From: Heteroscillospira sp050943935
Lineage (GTDB): Bacteria; Bacillota; Clostridia; Oscillospirales; Oscillospiraceae
Length of the DNA: 64,000 nucleotides
Reading direction: 5' to 3'
NCBI GenBank assembly: GCA_050943935.1
Contig: JBMNQC010000002.1
Span: 1 to 64,000, forward strand
Part shown: positions 57,124 through 64,000 of the stretch, one piece after another
Layout: the number at the start of each line of letters is the position of its first letter
How positions within the stretch are numbered: the stretch's first letter is position 1
Translations under genes and position numbers: made by a program
Notes under the pieces: model-generated
What the model was told of the DNA's origin: nothing
Databases searched by the model: none
What the model saw: the letters and a program-made list of their open reading frames with translations, nothing else

Positions 57124-57738
57124 ATGGATACAAAAACCGAGCTGGTGCTGGCCGTGCCCACCCGGGTTCTGCAGCCCTGGCTTACCGTCCGCGGACTTAT
57201 CACCGAAAGGGTAGACGCTCTTACGGAGCTGATAATGGCCGAGCATGTTTTCCTGCCGCGTCCGGAGGCCGAGCTTGACCCGGCCTACCGACAGATAATA
57301 CCATATACTGTTCTCATACAGGGCGACCGGGTATTTTCCACACGCCGCCTGCGCGGCGGCACGGAAAAGCGCCTGCACGGACTTATATCCCTGGGCATAG
57401 GCGGCCACATAAACCCCGCCGCCGACGGCGACGGCGGAGATGTTCTGCTCCGCGGCCTCCGGCGCGAGATAGATGAGGAGGTCTTCTGCGAAGGTCCGCA
57501 ATTTGACCGCCTGAGCTTCCGGGGCTTTATAAACGACGACTCCAACGATGTGGGCAAGGTCCACCTGGGCCTGTTCTGCACAATGCCCGTGATCGGCGAG
57601 GTAAGCGTACGGGAGACGGAAAAGCTGGAGGGCCTCTGGCTCCACCGCGGGGAGCTGCAGTCGCTTGCCGGCTCCATGGAGACCTGGTCCTCCCTCATTC
57701 TGGATGCCCTGTTCCCACCGGAGGCGGACAATGGATAA
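57124..57738 (+). CDS. Nudix-like hydrolase with degenerate Nudix box
   Basis: 204 residues. After an N-terminal extension, residues about 55-180 look like a Nudix domain: RQIIPYTVLIQGDRVFSTRR, then GIGGHINPAADGDGGDVLLR and GLRREIDEEV, a Nudix box in which REIDEEV is kept but the spacing after GGH is stretched. Such proteins are often annotated as phosphoesterases. Substrate unknown; a nucleoside diphosphate derivative is only a family-level guess. It overlaps the MATE gene start by eight bases, so the two are coupled. Confidence 0.75.
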   Translation: MDTKTELVLAVPTRVLQPWLTVRGLITERVDALTELIMAEHVFLPRPEAELDPAYRQIIPYTVLIQGDRVFSTRRLRGGTEKRLHGLISLGIGGHINPAADGDGGDVLLRGLRREIDEEVFCEGPQFDRLSFRGFINDDSNDVGKVHLGLFCTMPVIGEVSVRETEKLEGLWLHRGELQSLAGSMETWSSLILDALFPPEADNG

Positions 57739-59092
57739 CAAACAGGAACAGCAGTATATACGCATGACCACCTCCCCGGTGGAGCCGCTTCTGCTGAAGC
57801 TCTCTGTGCCCACCATATTCAGTATGCTTATCACATCGCTGTACAACATGGCGGACACCTATTTTGTCGGAAATCTGGGCACCAGCGCCACCGGCGCCGT
57901 TGGCGTGGTTTTTTCCCTTATGGCCATCATTCAGGCCGTAGGCTTCTTTTTCGGCCACGGCTCCGGCAACACCATATCCCGGCAGCTGGGCTCCCACCGC
58001 TTTGACGAGGCCGGGCGCATGGCAGCCTCGGGCTTTTTTCTGTGCATGGCGGCGGGCGCCGTCATAGCCGCTCTGGGACTTATATTCATAGACCCTCTGG
58101 CCATGGCTCTGGGCAGCACCGAGACAATACTTCCCTACGCCCGTGACTACATGCGCTACATACTTATAGCAACCCCTTTTATGACCTCATCCCTCACCCT
58201 CAACAATCAGCTGCGCTTTCAGGGCTACGCCACCTACGCTATGATAGGCATAGTCTCCGGCGGTCTTTTGAATATAGCTCTGGACCCTCTGTTCATCTAT
58301 GGATTCGATATGGGCGTGTCAGGCGCAGCTCTTGCCACAGCTGTGAGCCAGTTTGTATCCTGGTGCCTGCTGCTGTGGGGCACAAGGCGGGAGGGCTGCG
58401 TGCCCATATCCTTCAAAAACTTCCGCCCAACCGGCGACCAGGTGCAGATGATAATCCGCGGCGGTTCACCCTCGCTCATCCGTCAGGGCTTCGGAAGCGT
58501 AGCCACAATATGCCTGAACCACGCGGCCCATCCCTGGGGAGACGCGGCCATAGCGGCCATGGGCGTTACCAACAAGGTTATCATGTTTATACGCTCGGCC
58601 ATGATAGGCTTCGGACAGGGCTTCCAGCCAGTCTGCGGCTTCAACTACGGCGCCAGGCTCTACGACCGTGTCAAGAGGGCGTATATGTATTCCATCAAGG
58701 TCACCACAGTAGTTCTGACCGTCATAACCGTTGCCAGCTGCGTCTGGGCCGATGATATAATCGCCCTGTTCCGCAACGACCCTGAGGTGATACGCTACGG
58801 CACTCTGGCCCTGCAGCTTCAGGCATTGACCCTTCCTCTGGCTCCGCTTATCACCATGAGCAACATGATGACCCAGACTATAGGCAAGACCATGCAGGCC
58901 AATATTCTGGCCGCCGCCTGGCAGGGAGTGCTGTTTATACCCGCCGTACTGATACTCCCCCACTTCTGCGGCTTCCTGGGCGTGCAGCTGTCACAGCCTA
59001 TAGCAAACGTGATAACGGCAGTAATATCCGTACCCATCTGCGTGCAGATTTTCCGCGAAATGGACGCGGCCAAAAGCGCCGTGGAACAATAA
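57731..59092 (+). CDS. MATE family efflux transporter (MepA-like)
   Basis: 453 residues from ATG 57731, overlapping the end of the Nudix-like gene. Twelve-span MATE protein: LLKLSVPTIFSMLITSLYNM, ADTYFVGNLGTSATGAVGVV, FFFGHGSGNTISRQLGS and AMIGFGQGFQPVCGFNYGAR are typical of the MepA branch. It is clearly different in sequence from the MATE protein at 50942. Substrate unknown. A strong terminator follows. Confidence 0.92.
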   Translation: MDNKQEQQYIRMTTSPVEPLLLKLSVPTIFSMLITSLYNMADTYFVGNLGTSATGAVGVVFSLMAIIQAVGFFFGHGSGNTISRQLGSHRFDEAGRMAASGFFLCMAAGAVIAALGLIFIDPLAMALGSTETILPYARDYMRYILIATPFMTSSLTLNNQLRFQGYATYAMIGIVSGGLLNIALDPLFIYGFDMGVSGAALATAVSQFVSWCLLLWGTRREGCVPISFKNFRPTGDQVQMIIRGGSPSLIRQGFGSVATICLNHAAHPWGDAAIAAMGVTNKVIMFIRSAMIGFGQGFQPVCGFNYGARLYDRVKRAYMYSIKVTTVVLTVITVASCVWADDIIALFRNDPEVIRYGTLALQLQALTLPLAPLITMSNMMTQTIGKTMQANILAAAWQGVLFIPAVLILPHFCGFLGVQLSQPIANVITAVISVPICVQIFREMDAAKSAVEQ

Positions 59093-59099
59093 ATACAGC

Positions 59100-59130
59100 A
59101 AAGGCAGGAGCCATATCGGCTCCTGCCTTT
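59100..59130. terminator. Bidirectional terminator between MATE and anti-sigma genes
   Basis: A 13-bp stem AAAGGCAGGAGCC/GGCTCCTGCCTTT with a five-base loop; T-rich ends on both sides. It closes both convergent genes. Confidence 0.8.
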
Positions 59131-59136
59131 TGTCAT

Positions 59137-60141
59137 TCAATTTCCGTCGGAGGGATATATCTTCGTCCCGCCTATCTGCACATAGTCCAGCTCGTCCAGA
59201 TCTATTGGGACCTCCCACTGGTAGGAGAAGTACATATACTCTCCGTCCTCTCCCACAGTACCGCTGCCTCCGCCGCTGCCTATGCCTGCGGCGCTTTTCA
59301 TCACGGCGTCCAAATGGGGGGAGAGCGCCAGCGTGCCATCATAGTAATCATAGCGAAAGCGCAGGCCGGTGCTGGTGAGCTCAATGTCCTCCAGGAACAC
59401 GGCGACCTCCTCCTGTTTGTCTATGTCGAGTATCATCACCTCTGTATTCGGCAGGCTCATTTTCTGAAGGGCGGCGCTCCTGTTCAGAGTGAACTCAAAG
59501 TGCCACTCGCCCTCCTGAAGCAGCTTGGTGTCCCCGCCGTGGCTCTCCTCCAGGTTTTTCAGCTTGAGGTCAACGCTCATCATCCTGTCGTCGGCGGTAA
59601 ATTCCCCGCCGTTGATATAGCTGTAATCCAGAAGTATTATGGCCGAGCCGTCCGCGTCCAGGCCCTTGAACTGGAAGCCGAAGCCATACATGGAGTAGTC
59701 TCCGTCGGCAATGATGGGGTCCACGTCCATATACACATTTTCGAATTTATAGCTGTATCTTTTGGAAAACTCCGGCCCCTTTATCCGGAGCAGCAAGAAG
59801 AAGCTGTCATCGCCCACGGTCGCGGAATCCACCGTAACCGTTACGCCCTCCACGGTCTGTGAGGTGTCTATTTTGCAGCTCAGATGGTCAATGGTCTGCA
59901 TTTGCCCGCCGCTCATGCTCTCACCCGTTCTCTGCTCCCAGTAGTGGCTGAACCAACTCTGTATATTCTCGCCGTAGAGCACGGAGGCCACGCCCGCGCC
60001 CATGAGCAGCACAGCCATGACAGCGGCTATGAGCACCGTGGCCAGGCGCCGGTGGGGATGGCCCCGCGCCGGGAGCTCCGCATCTTTCACCAGCTCCTCG
60101 TCCAGCTCCCCCAGGACTTCAAAAAACTCTTCGCGCCTCAT
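59137..60141 (-). CDS. DUF4179-type anti-sigma factor, membrane-anchored
   Basis: 334 residues: a short cytoplasmic N-terminus (about 30 residues, FFEVLGELDEELVKDAELPA), one span (LATVLIAAVMAVLLMGAGVA), and a large extracytoplasmic beta-rich domain with VEGVTVTVDSATVGDDSFFL and the GDYSMYGFGF region, typical of DUF4179 proteins. It overlaps the end of the ECF sigma gene by four bases, so it is the probable anti-sigma factor that holds the sigma factor at the membrane. Confidence 0.82.
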   Translation of the reverse strand: MRREEFFEVLGELDEELVKDAELPARGHPHRRLATVLIAAVMAVLLMGAGVASVLYGENIQSWFSHYWEQRTGESMSGGQMQTIDHLSCKIDTSQTVEGVTVTVDSATVGDDSFFLLLRIKGPEFSKRYSYKFENVYMDVDPIIADGDYSMYGFGFQFKGLDADGSAIILLDYSYINGGEFTADDRMMSVDLKLKNLEESHGGDTKLLQEGEWHFEFTLNRSAALQKMSLPNTEVMILDIDKQEEVAVFLEDIELTSTGLRFRYDYYDGTLALSPHLDAVMKSAAGIGSGGGSGTVGEDGEYMYFSYQWEVPIDLDELDYVQIGGTKIYPSDGN

Positions 60142-60698
60142 ATTTCAAAGCCCCTTTCCTTTAAATATGTCCTCAGCTTTTTCCGCGTCCGCTCAAGTTC
60201 CTTTGCCGCGGCAGCGGGTGTCATGCCCAGCTCCCGCGCCAGGTCCGAGACAGCGTCTCCGTGCCAGTAGCGCCGTATGAACAGCCTGCGCTTTCTGACC
60301 GCCAGCGCTGATACAAAAGCGTTAATGGCGGCTATTAGCTCTTTTCTGTCCAGCGCCTCTTCGGCGCCGGACCTGCCCGATACACATTCGGCCAGCTCGT
60401 CCAGTATGAGCGGTATCTCCCCGCCGCCGCGCTTTTCCGCGCGGTTCGACCTGTACCTGTTTATGGCCAGATTCCTGGTTATCTTTCCCAGAAACACCGA
60501 CAGTACATTGGGACTGTGGGGCGGCATGGAATTCCAGGCATTTAAGTATGTGTCATTCACGCACTCCTCCGCATCCTGACTGTTTCTCAGCAGCCGGGAG
60601 GCTATGGCCGTGCAGTACGGTCCGTATTTTTCGGCTGTGGCAGGCACGGCCTGCTCGTCCCTGTTCCAGTACAGCCGGACAATCTCTGCGTCCTCCAA
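60138..60698 (-). CDS. ECF-type RNA polymerase sigma factor
   Basis: 186 residues from TTG 60698. Region 2: EIVRLYWNRDEQAVPATAEK, YGPYCTAIASRLLRNSQDAE and ECVNDTYLNAWNSMPPH; region 4: VRKRRLFIRRYWHGDAVSDL and ARELGMTPAAAAKELERTRK. This is a clostridial ECF sigma paired with a DUF4179 anti-sigma gene. The start has no strong ribosome binding site; the conserved region begins within the first ten residues, so a later start is unlikely. Confidence 0.9.
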   Translation of the reverse strand: MEDAEIVRLYWNRDEQAVPATAEKYGPYCTAIASRLLRNSQDAEECVNDTYLNAWNSMPPHSPNVLSVFLGKITRNLAINRYRSNRAEKRGGGEIPLILDELAECVSGRSGAEEALDRKELIAAINAFVSALAVRKRRLFIRRYWHGDAVSDLARELGMTPAAAAKELERTRKKLRTYLKERGFEI

Positions 60699-60777
60699 GG
60701 GCTCTCATCTCGCTTTCAAATTATCTCTTTCACCCTTATACACAGTATCCGGGCGGAGATATGACATATTATAGCAT

Positions 60778-60806
60778 AAAAAAACCACCGGCTGATAGCC
60801 GGCGGG
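60778..60806 (-). terminator. Terminator of the 18-aa peptide transcript
   Basis: On the minus strand CCCGCCGGCT and AGCCGGTGGT pair (one G-U, no mismatch within the inner nine) around AUC, followed by T7. The G-U pair would be an A-C mismatch on the plus strand, so the signal works only on the minus strand. Confidence 0.8.
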
Positions 60807-60864
60807 TAAAACACAGTTGTGTGTATAAATTAAAAAAACGGGGCAGCCGCATAAGTACCGCCCT

Positions 60865-60921
60865 CTATCTGTCACTGGGAACGGTTTCGGTGCTGCCGTA
60901 GATGAAATCATCGAGATCCAT
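60865..60921 (-). CDS. 18-residue peptide with its own promoter and terminator
   Basis: ATG 60921 is preceded by AAGGATGTG five bases away, an almost perfect ribosome binding site. The peptide MDLDDFIYGSTETVPSDR is acidic and polar, with no signal or membrane span. The unit has a promoter at 60956-60984, this frame and a T7 terminator at 60778-60806, giving a transcript of about 170 bases. It sits between the ABC exporter gene (stop at 61007) and the ECF sigma gene. It may be a signalling or RiPP-like peptide, a regulatory small protein, or the visible frame of a small RNA. I recognise no family. Confidence 0.5.
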   Translation of the reverse strand: MDLDDFIYGSTETVPSDR

Positions 60922-60955
60922 ATTTTCACATCCTTTTCTTTTTTACTACCTGATT

Positions 60956-60984
60956 ATTATATGCCGCAAATGTGAAAATATGAA
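60956..60984 (-). promoter_or_regulatory. Promoter of the 18-aa peptide unit
   Basis: On the minus strand TTCATA (60984-60979), 17-bp spacer and TATAAT (60961-60956), beginning 23 bases after the ABC exporter stop codon. Confidence 0.65.
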
Positions 60985-61006
60985 TCTCTGTTCTGTAAAT
61001 TTTTAA

Positions 61007-62767
61007 TTAATTCAGCGCTTCAGCCGTTTTGTTAAGGCGGTAGTATACTCCCCTGCGCTCAAGCAGCTCTTCGTGGGTACCCTCCTCGGCTATGCCGTCC
61101 TCCGTCAGCACCAATATTCTGTCGGCGGAGCGTATGGTGGAGAGCCGGTGGGCTATGGTTATGGTGGTGCGTCCCTTGGAAAGAGCGGCCAGCGCCCGGG
61201 AGACCTCATATTCGCTCTCGTTGTCCAAAGCGCTGGTGGCCTCATCCAGGATTATAATAGGCGGGTTTTTCAGGAACACACGGGCTATGGATATGCGCTG
61301 CTTCTGTCCGCCGGACAGCTTCACTCCCCGCTCGCCCACATAGGTGTCGTAGCCGGAGCGCAGGGCGGAGATGAACTCGTGAGCTCCCGCCTTTTTGGCG
61401 GCCTCCATGACTTCCTCGCGGCTTGCTCCCTTGCGTCCGTAGGCTATGTTCTCATACACCGTGCCGGAGAAGAGGTACACGTCCTGCTGCACTATGCCTA
61501 TGGCGCTCCGCAGGCTTCTGAGGGTGTACTCCCGCACATCCCGTCCGTCCAGGGATACCGCGCCGGAGCTCACGTCGTAGAATCTGGGGATGAGGTTGCA
61601 CAGGGTGGTTTTTCCGCCGCCGGAGGGGCCAACTATGGCCACCTTCTCCCCCGCCTTTATATGCAGGTCAAGGTTGCGGAACACCTCGTTGTGGTCGTCG
61701 GAATACTCAAAGCTCACGTTGTCAAAGGTGATGTCGCCTCTGGGGTCTCTTAGCTCCACGGCGTCCGGGCTGTCGAATATCTCTATATCCGCGTCCACTA
61801 TGCCCAGGAAGCGCTCTATGCCGGTTATGCCCCGCTGGAACTGCTCGGCAAATTCTATGATGCGGCGTATGGTGGTTATGAGGGTGGAGACATACATGAC
61901 GTAGGCAACCAGGTCGCCGGCGCTTATCCTGCCCTTTACCGTCATCACGCCGCCCAGCAGAACGACCAGCAGGTACATTGCGCCGTCAAAGGCCTTGGTG
62001 AGGGTGTTGAACTGGGCCATATATCGGTAGGTCTCCCGTTTTATCGCCAGGAACGCGCTGTTGTCGGCCTCAAAGCGGTCTATCTCCGTATCCTCGCCGG
62101 TGAAGGCCTTTACCACCTTCTGACCCAGAAGGCTGTCCTCAATGCGGGCGTTTAATTCGCCTATCTGCTGGCGCTGGCGGCGGAAGGCGCTGCGCATACG
62201 CCGGTTCACCGTGACGCAGGTAACCAGCATAATGGGTATCATCGCAAATATGGCCAGGGTGAGCAGGAGGTTTATACGGGACAGAATCACAAAGGCCGCC
62301 GTGCCCTTCACCGCAGCTATGAAAAACTCCTCCGGGCAGTGGTGGGCAAACTCCGTCACGTCAAACAGGTCGCTGGTGATGCGGCCCATTATCTGGCCCA
62401 CCTTGGTGTTGTTGAAATATGTATTGGACAGCTGCTGCAGATGTGCGTAGGCGTCCCGGCGCATATCGGTCTCTATGGCGGCGCCCATAACGTGGCCGCG
62501 GTTGGACATATAGTAGCCCGCGGTGCAGTCCACTATACGCAGGCACAGGTACAAAAGCGCCAGACGGCCTATAAAGCCTACGGTGAGCGAGGCAAAGTCC
62601 CGCTGGGCGGTGTTGGTGATGGAGCTGATTATAAGCGGCAGCACAATGTCGCACACTGTAGTGAGCGCCGCGCAGAACAGATCCGTGAACAGCACCAGCT
62701 TATGCCTGCCGTAATAAGGCAAAAACCGCCCTATCAGCTCACGGGTGGTGTAGTTGTGTTGTTCCAT
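61007..62767 (-). CDS. ABC exporter half-transporter (fused permease-ATPase)
   Basis: 586 residues. N-terminal six-span ABC exporter domain (about 20-310, LVLFTDLFCAALTTVCDIVL and ISAGDLVAYVMYVSTLITTI among the spans) and C-terminal ATPase: Walker A VAIVGPSGGGKTTLCNLIPR, Q-loop GIVQQDVYLFSGTVYENIAY, signature KLSGGQKQRISIARVFL, Walker B PPIIILDEATSALDNESE and H-loop IAHRLSTIRSADRI. MdlB/MsbA-like, so it acts as a homodimer. Cargo unknown: lipids, drugs or peptides. No partner ABC gene is adjacent. A tiny peptide gene follows. Confidence 0.93.
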   Translation of the reverse strand: MEQHNYTTRELIGRFLPYYGRHKLVLFTDLFCAALTTVCDIVLPLIISSITNTAQRDFASLTVGFIGRLALLYLCLRIVDCTAGYYMSNRGHVMGAAIETDMRRDAYAHLQQLSNTYFNNTKVGQIMGRITSDLFDVTEFAHHCPEEFFIAAVKGTAAFVILSRINLLLTLAIFAMIPIMLVTCVTVNRRMRSAFRRQRQQIGELNARIEDSLLGQKVVKAFTGEDTEIDRFEADNSAFLAIKRETYRYMAQFNTLTKAFDGAMYLLVVLLGGVMTVKGRISAGDLVAYVMYVSTLITTIRRIIEFAEQFQRGITGIERFLGIVDADIEIFDSPDAVELRDPRGDITFDNVSFEYSDDHNEVFRNLDLHIKAGEKVAIVGPSGGGKTTLCNLIPRFYDVSSGAVSLDGRDVREYTLRSLRSAIGIVQQDVYLFSGTVYENIAYGRKGASREEVMEAAKKAGAHEFISALRSGYDTYVGERGVKLSGGQKQRISIARVFLKNPPIIILDEATSALDNESEYEVSRALAALSKGRTTITIAHRLSTIRSADRILVLTEDGIAEEGTHEELLERRGVYYRLNKTAEALN

Positions 62768-62819
62768 TTATTTTCACCCCTTTCAGAAGATTATACCGCA
62801 GAGGAATGTGAAAGGCAAG

Positions 62820-63115
62820 TGGGGTGAATACACCGCACTCCAAAGTTTCTCTCCTCCCCCCTAGCAGGGGCCGGGGAGGAGGGGGTTAGTGAATAGTGAA
62901 GAATGAATAGTGAAGAATTGTTGTGTCGCTTCGCGACGGATTTAAAAGCTCTTTCCACCACTAACAGGAGAGGTGGCCTCGCAGGGCCGTAAGGGTTTAA
63001 GCCGGTGAATCAGCTTCAAGCTGACTTGAGAGCTTAAACCCCTCAGTCGCTCCGCGACAGCTCCCCTGTTAGGGGAGCGGCTTCTGTTAAAATGCAGAGT
63101 GTTCAGAGCTGCCCT
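62820..63115. repeat. Repeat-rich intergenic region
   Basis: About 300 bases without a supported gene. It contains a tandem pair of the 14-mer GAATAGTGAAGAAT (62891-62918), hairpins GTCGCTTCGCGAC and GTCGCTCCGCGAC, a perfect 10-bp inverted repeat GGGTTTAAGC/GCTTAAACCC (about 62992-63038) enclosing TCAGCTTCAAGCTGA, and GCTCCCCTGTTAGGGGAGC (63060-63078). Such sequence is common between genes in gut clostridia and looks like decayed mobile repeats. Confidence 0.6.
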
Positions 63116-63132
63116 CATTTATCATCCCCCTC

Positions 63133-63161
63133 TTGACATTTGACAAAATCCATGACATAAT
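63133..63161 (+). promoter_or_regulatory. Promoter of the PadR-DUF2812 operon
   Basis: TTGACA, 17-bp spacer, CATAAT. The -10 runs directly into the operator-like repeats at 63159-63190. Confidence 0.75.
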
Positions 63162-63190
63162 ATCGTTAGTCGATATCGCGTTGCGATATT
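63159..63190 (+). promoter_or_regulatory. PadR operator candidate
   Basis: AATATCG (63159-63165), the palindrome CGATATCG (63171-63178) and CGATATT (63184-63190) lie at regular spacing, the outer two forming an inverted repeat. They overlap the -10 end and the start of the transcript of the padR gene, as expected for autorepression. Confidence 0.65.
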
Positions 63191-63204
63191 TGGAGGTGAG
63201 CACC

Positions 63205-63519
63205 ATGGGCGCGCAGAACAACCGCCCTATGACAGAGGCCATGTTCTATACGCTTATGGCCTTTCAGAAGCAGGAGATATGCGGCACGGAGATAGCCGCC
63301 TATGTCTCCGACCGCACGGATGGCCGGGTGAGGCTTGGTCCCGGCACGCTGTATACCATACTTGCTAAATTTCTCGAGGAAAAGCTCATAACCGAGACCG
63401 CTGTGGACGGCCGCAAGCGCACCTACGCCATCACCGAATCCGGACGCGAGGCGTATAAATCTGAGCTTGCAAGGCTGCGCCAATGTATCTTCGACGCCGA
63501 AGAGGAGGAAAAAGCATGA
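63205..63519 (+). CDS. PadR-family transcriptional regulator
   Basis: 104 residues from ATG 63205 with GGAGGTGAG four bases upstream; a longer frame would begin in the promoter. Winged helix: MTEAMFYTLMAFQKQEICGT, LGPGTLYTILAKFLEEKLIT and GRKRTYAITESGREAYKSEL. Only about half identical in pattern to the PadR at 14431. It overlaps the DUF2812 gene by four bases (ATGA), a frequent clostridial pairing. Confidence 0.9.
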   Translation: MGAQNNRPMTEAMFYTLMAFQKQEICGTEIAAYVSDRTDGRVRLGPGTLYTILAKFLEEKLITETAVDGRKRTYAITESGREAYKSELARLRQCIFDAEEEEKA

Positions 63520-64000
63520 AAATTATGCTCTGCCCGTACAGCGTCTACGATTTCGCAGGCCGGGAGGCCTGGTTTGCCGACTGCGCCCGCCGGGGGCTTT
63601 TTATAAAAGCCTACTTCGCCTCCCTGTTTTTCATGGAGTCCGGCGAGCCGGAAAAGCTGCGCTTTCATCTGGAAGCGCCCCTGGGCAGCGATCTTCAGGA
63701 GAAGCTGGAGACTCAGCAGGCCCTGTTTGAGGACTGCGGCTGGAAATATCTCTGCACCCTCAGCGGCAATATGCCCCTTTTCTGCACCAACGACCCCAAC
63801 GCCGACGAGCCGTACACGGACGACGACAGCCGCGCCGAGTCCCTGCAGGCGCTGGATAAGGCGCTGAAGCGGAGCTGGCGCACAAGCTGTATTCTCTGGG
63901 GCGCGCTGATCGCCTTCCTGGTATTTCTGGGACTTGGCAGCGGCTTAGACCTAGGCGCCCGGGCGCCGCTGATACTTATATCCATACCTCTTACCGCGAT
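63516..64000 (+). CDS. DUF2812-domain protein, C-terminus off the window
   Basis: 161 residues visible; the frame is open at the window end. The N-terminus YSVYDFAGREAWFADCARRG followed by LFIKAYFASLFFMESG and LFEDCGWKYLCTLSGNMPLF matches the DUF2812 pattern (body of a small sensor-like domain with FEDCGWEYV). A membrane span begins near residue 127 (SCILWGALIAFLVFLGLG) and a second near 150. Paired with PadR, so likely a membrane partner under its control; function unknown. Confidence 0.85.
   Translation, partial: MKIMLCPYSVYDFAGREAWFADCARRGLFIKAYFASLFFMESGEPEKLRFHLEAPLGSDLQEKLETQQALFEDCGWKYLCTLSGNMPLFCTNDPNADEPYTDDDSRAESLQALDKALKRSWRTSCILWGALIAFLVFLGLGSGLDLGARAPLILISIPLTA

Noticed and set aside
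50942..59092. The two MATE genes as a recent duplication
   Set aside because: Their sequences differ throughout, including the first span and the C-terminal motifs, so they are separate branches of the family.
60705..60929. A 74-codon minus-strand frame covering the peptide region
   Set aside because: It reads through the T7 terminator and starts without a ribosome site; the 18-codon frame in another register has a much better start.
62891..62918. Tandem 14-mer as the start of a CRISPR array
   Set aside because: Only two direct copies without spacers and no cas genes nearby.

Overview
The window looks like a chromosomal stretch from a spore-forming, anaerobic, fairly GC-rich member of the Clostridia, most likely of the gut Oscillospiraceae type. 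Evidence is the complete spoIIIAA-AH operon, spoIIID, a SleB-type cell wall hydrolase, the nusB-xseAB-ispA-dxs-tlyA-nadK-argR-recN cluster usual in Firmicutes, the cobalt-early (anaerobic) B12 pathway, and strong AAGGAGG-type ribosome binding sites. Genus cannot be fixed from sequence reading alone.

Region 1-6180 is accessory. Positions 1 to about 3125 are visibly AT-rich and hold the remnant of a prophage or integrative element: phage-structural-like fragments, a small lipoprotein, tiny membrane proteins, a small serine recombinase, a BRO-type antirepressor and an XRE regulator, all on the minus strand. It abuts a TetR regulator gene broken at about 3125. A Ca2+-type P-type ATPase follows, with codon use unlike the rest of the window. 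6188-15655 is mixed housekeeping and signalling: a glycine-riboswitch-controlled AGCS symporter, a cell wall hydrolase, a YbjQ protein, an FKBP/trigger-factor-like lipoprotein, a HAD phosphatase, spoIIID, asnA, a diguanylate cyclase, and a PadR-HAAS-lipoprotein operon.

15699-39600 (minus strand) is a 24-kb tetrapyrrole/cobalamin supercluster read from high to low coordinates. A first cobalamin riboswitch precedes cbiD-F-G-H-J-ET-A-cobT-cobU-cbiB-cobD-cbiP-cbiC-cbiK. A second precedes cbiM-N-Q-O-cbiL-hemA-sirC-hemC-cobA/hemD-hemB-hemL. Together they cover glutamyl-tRNA to uroporphyrinogen III, cobalt import and insertion, corrin ring synthesis, and lower-ligand activation. cobS, a corrinoid adenosyltransferase and cobC are not in the window.

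39773-57000 (minus strand) holds tyrS with a tyrosine T-box, recN, argR, nadK, tlyA, dxs, ispA, xseB, xseA, nusB, a Gls24 protein, a MATE transporter and the eight-gene spoIIIA operon. 57124-64000 holds a Nudix-like protein with a second MATE transporter, an anti-sigma/ECF sigma pair, a very small transcription unit encoding an 18-residue peptide, an ABC exporter, a repeat-rich intergenic patch, and a PadR-DUF2812 pair cut by the window end.

The best leads are the tandem CobU protein (30513-31397), the mini transcription unit at 60778-60984, and the 19-bp inverted repeat beside the serine recombinase (1626-1740). No CRISPR array, rRNA or tRNA was seen, and no plainly new multi-gene system stands out.
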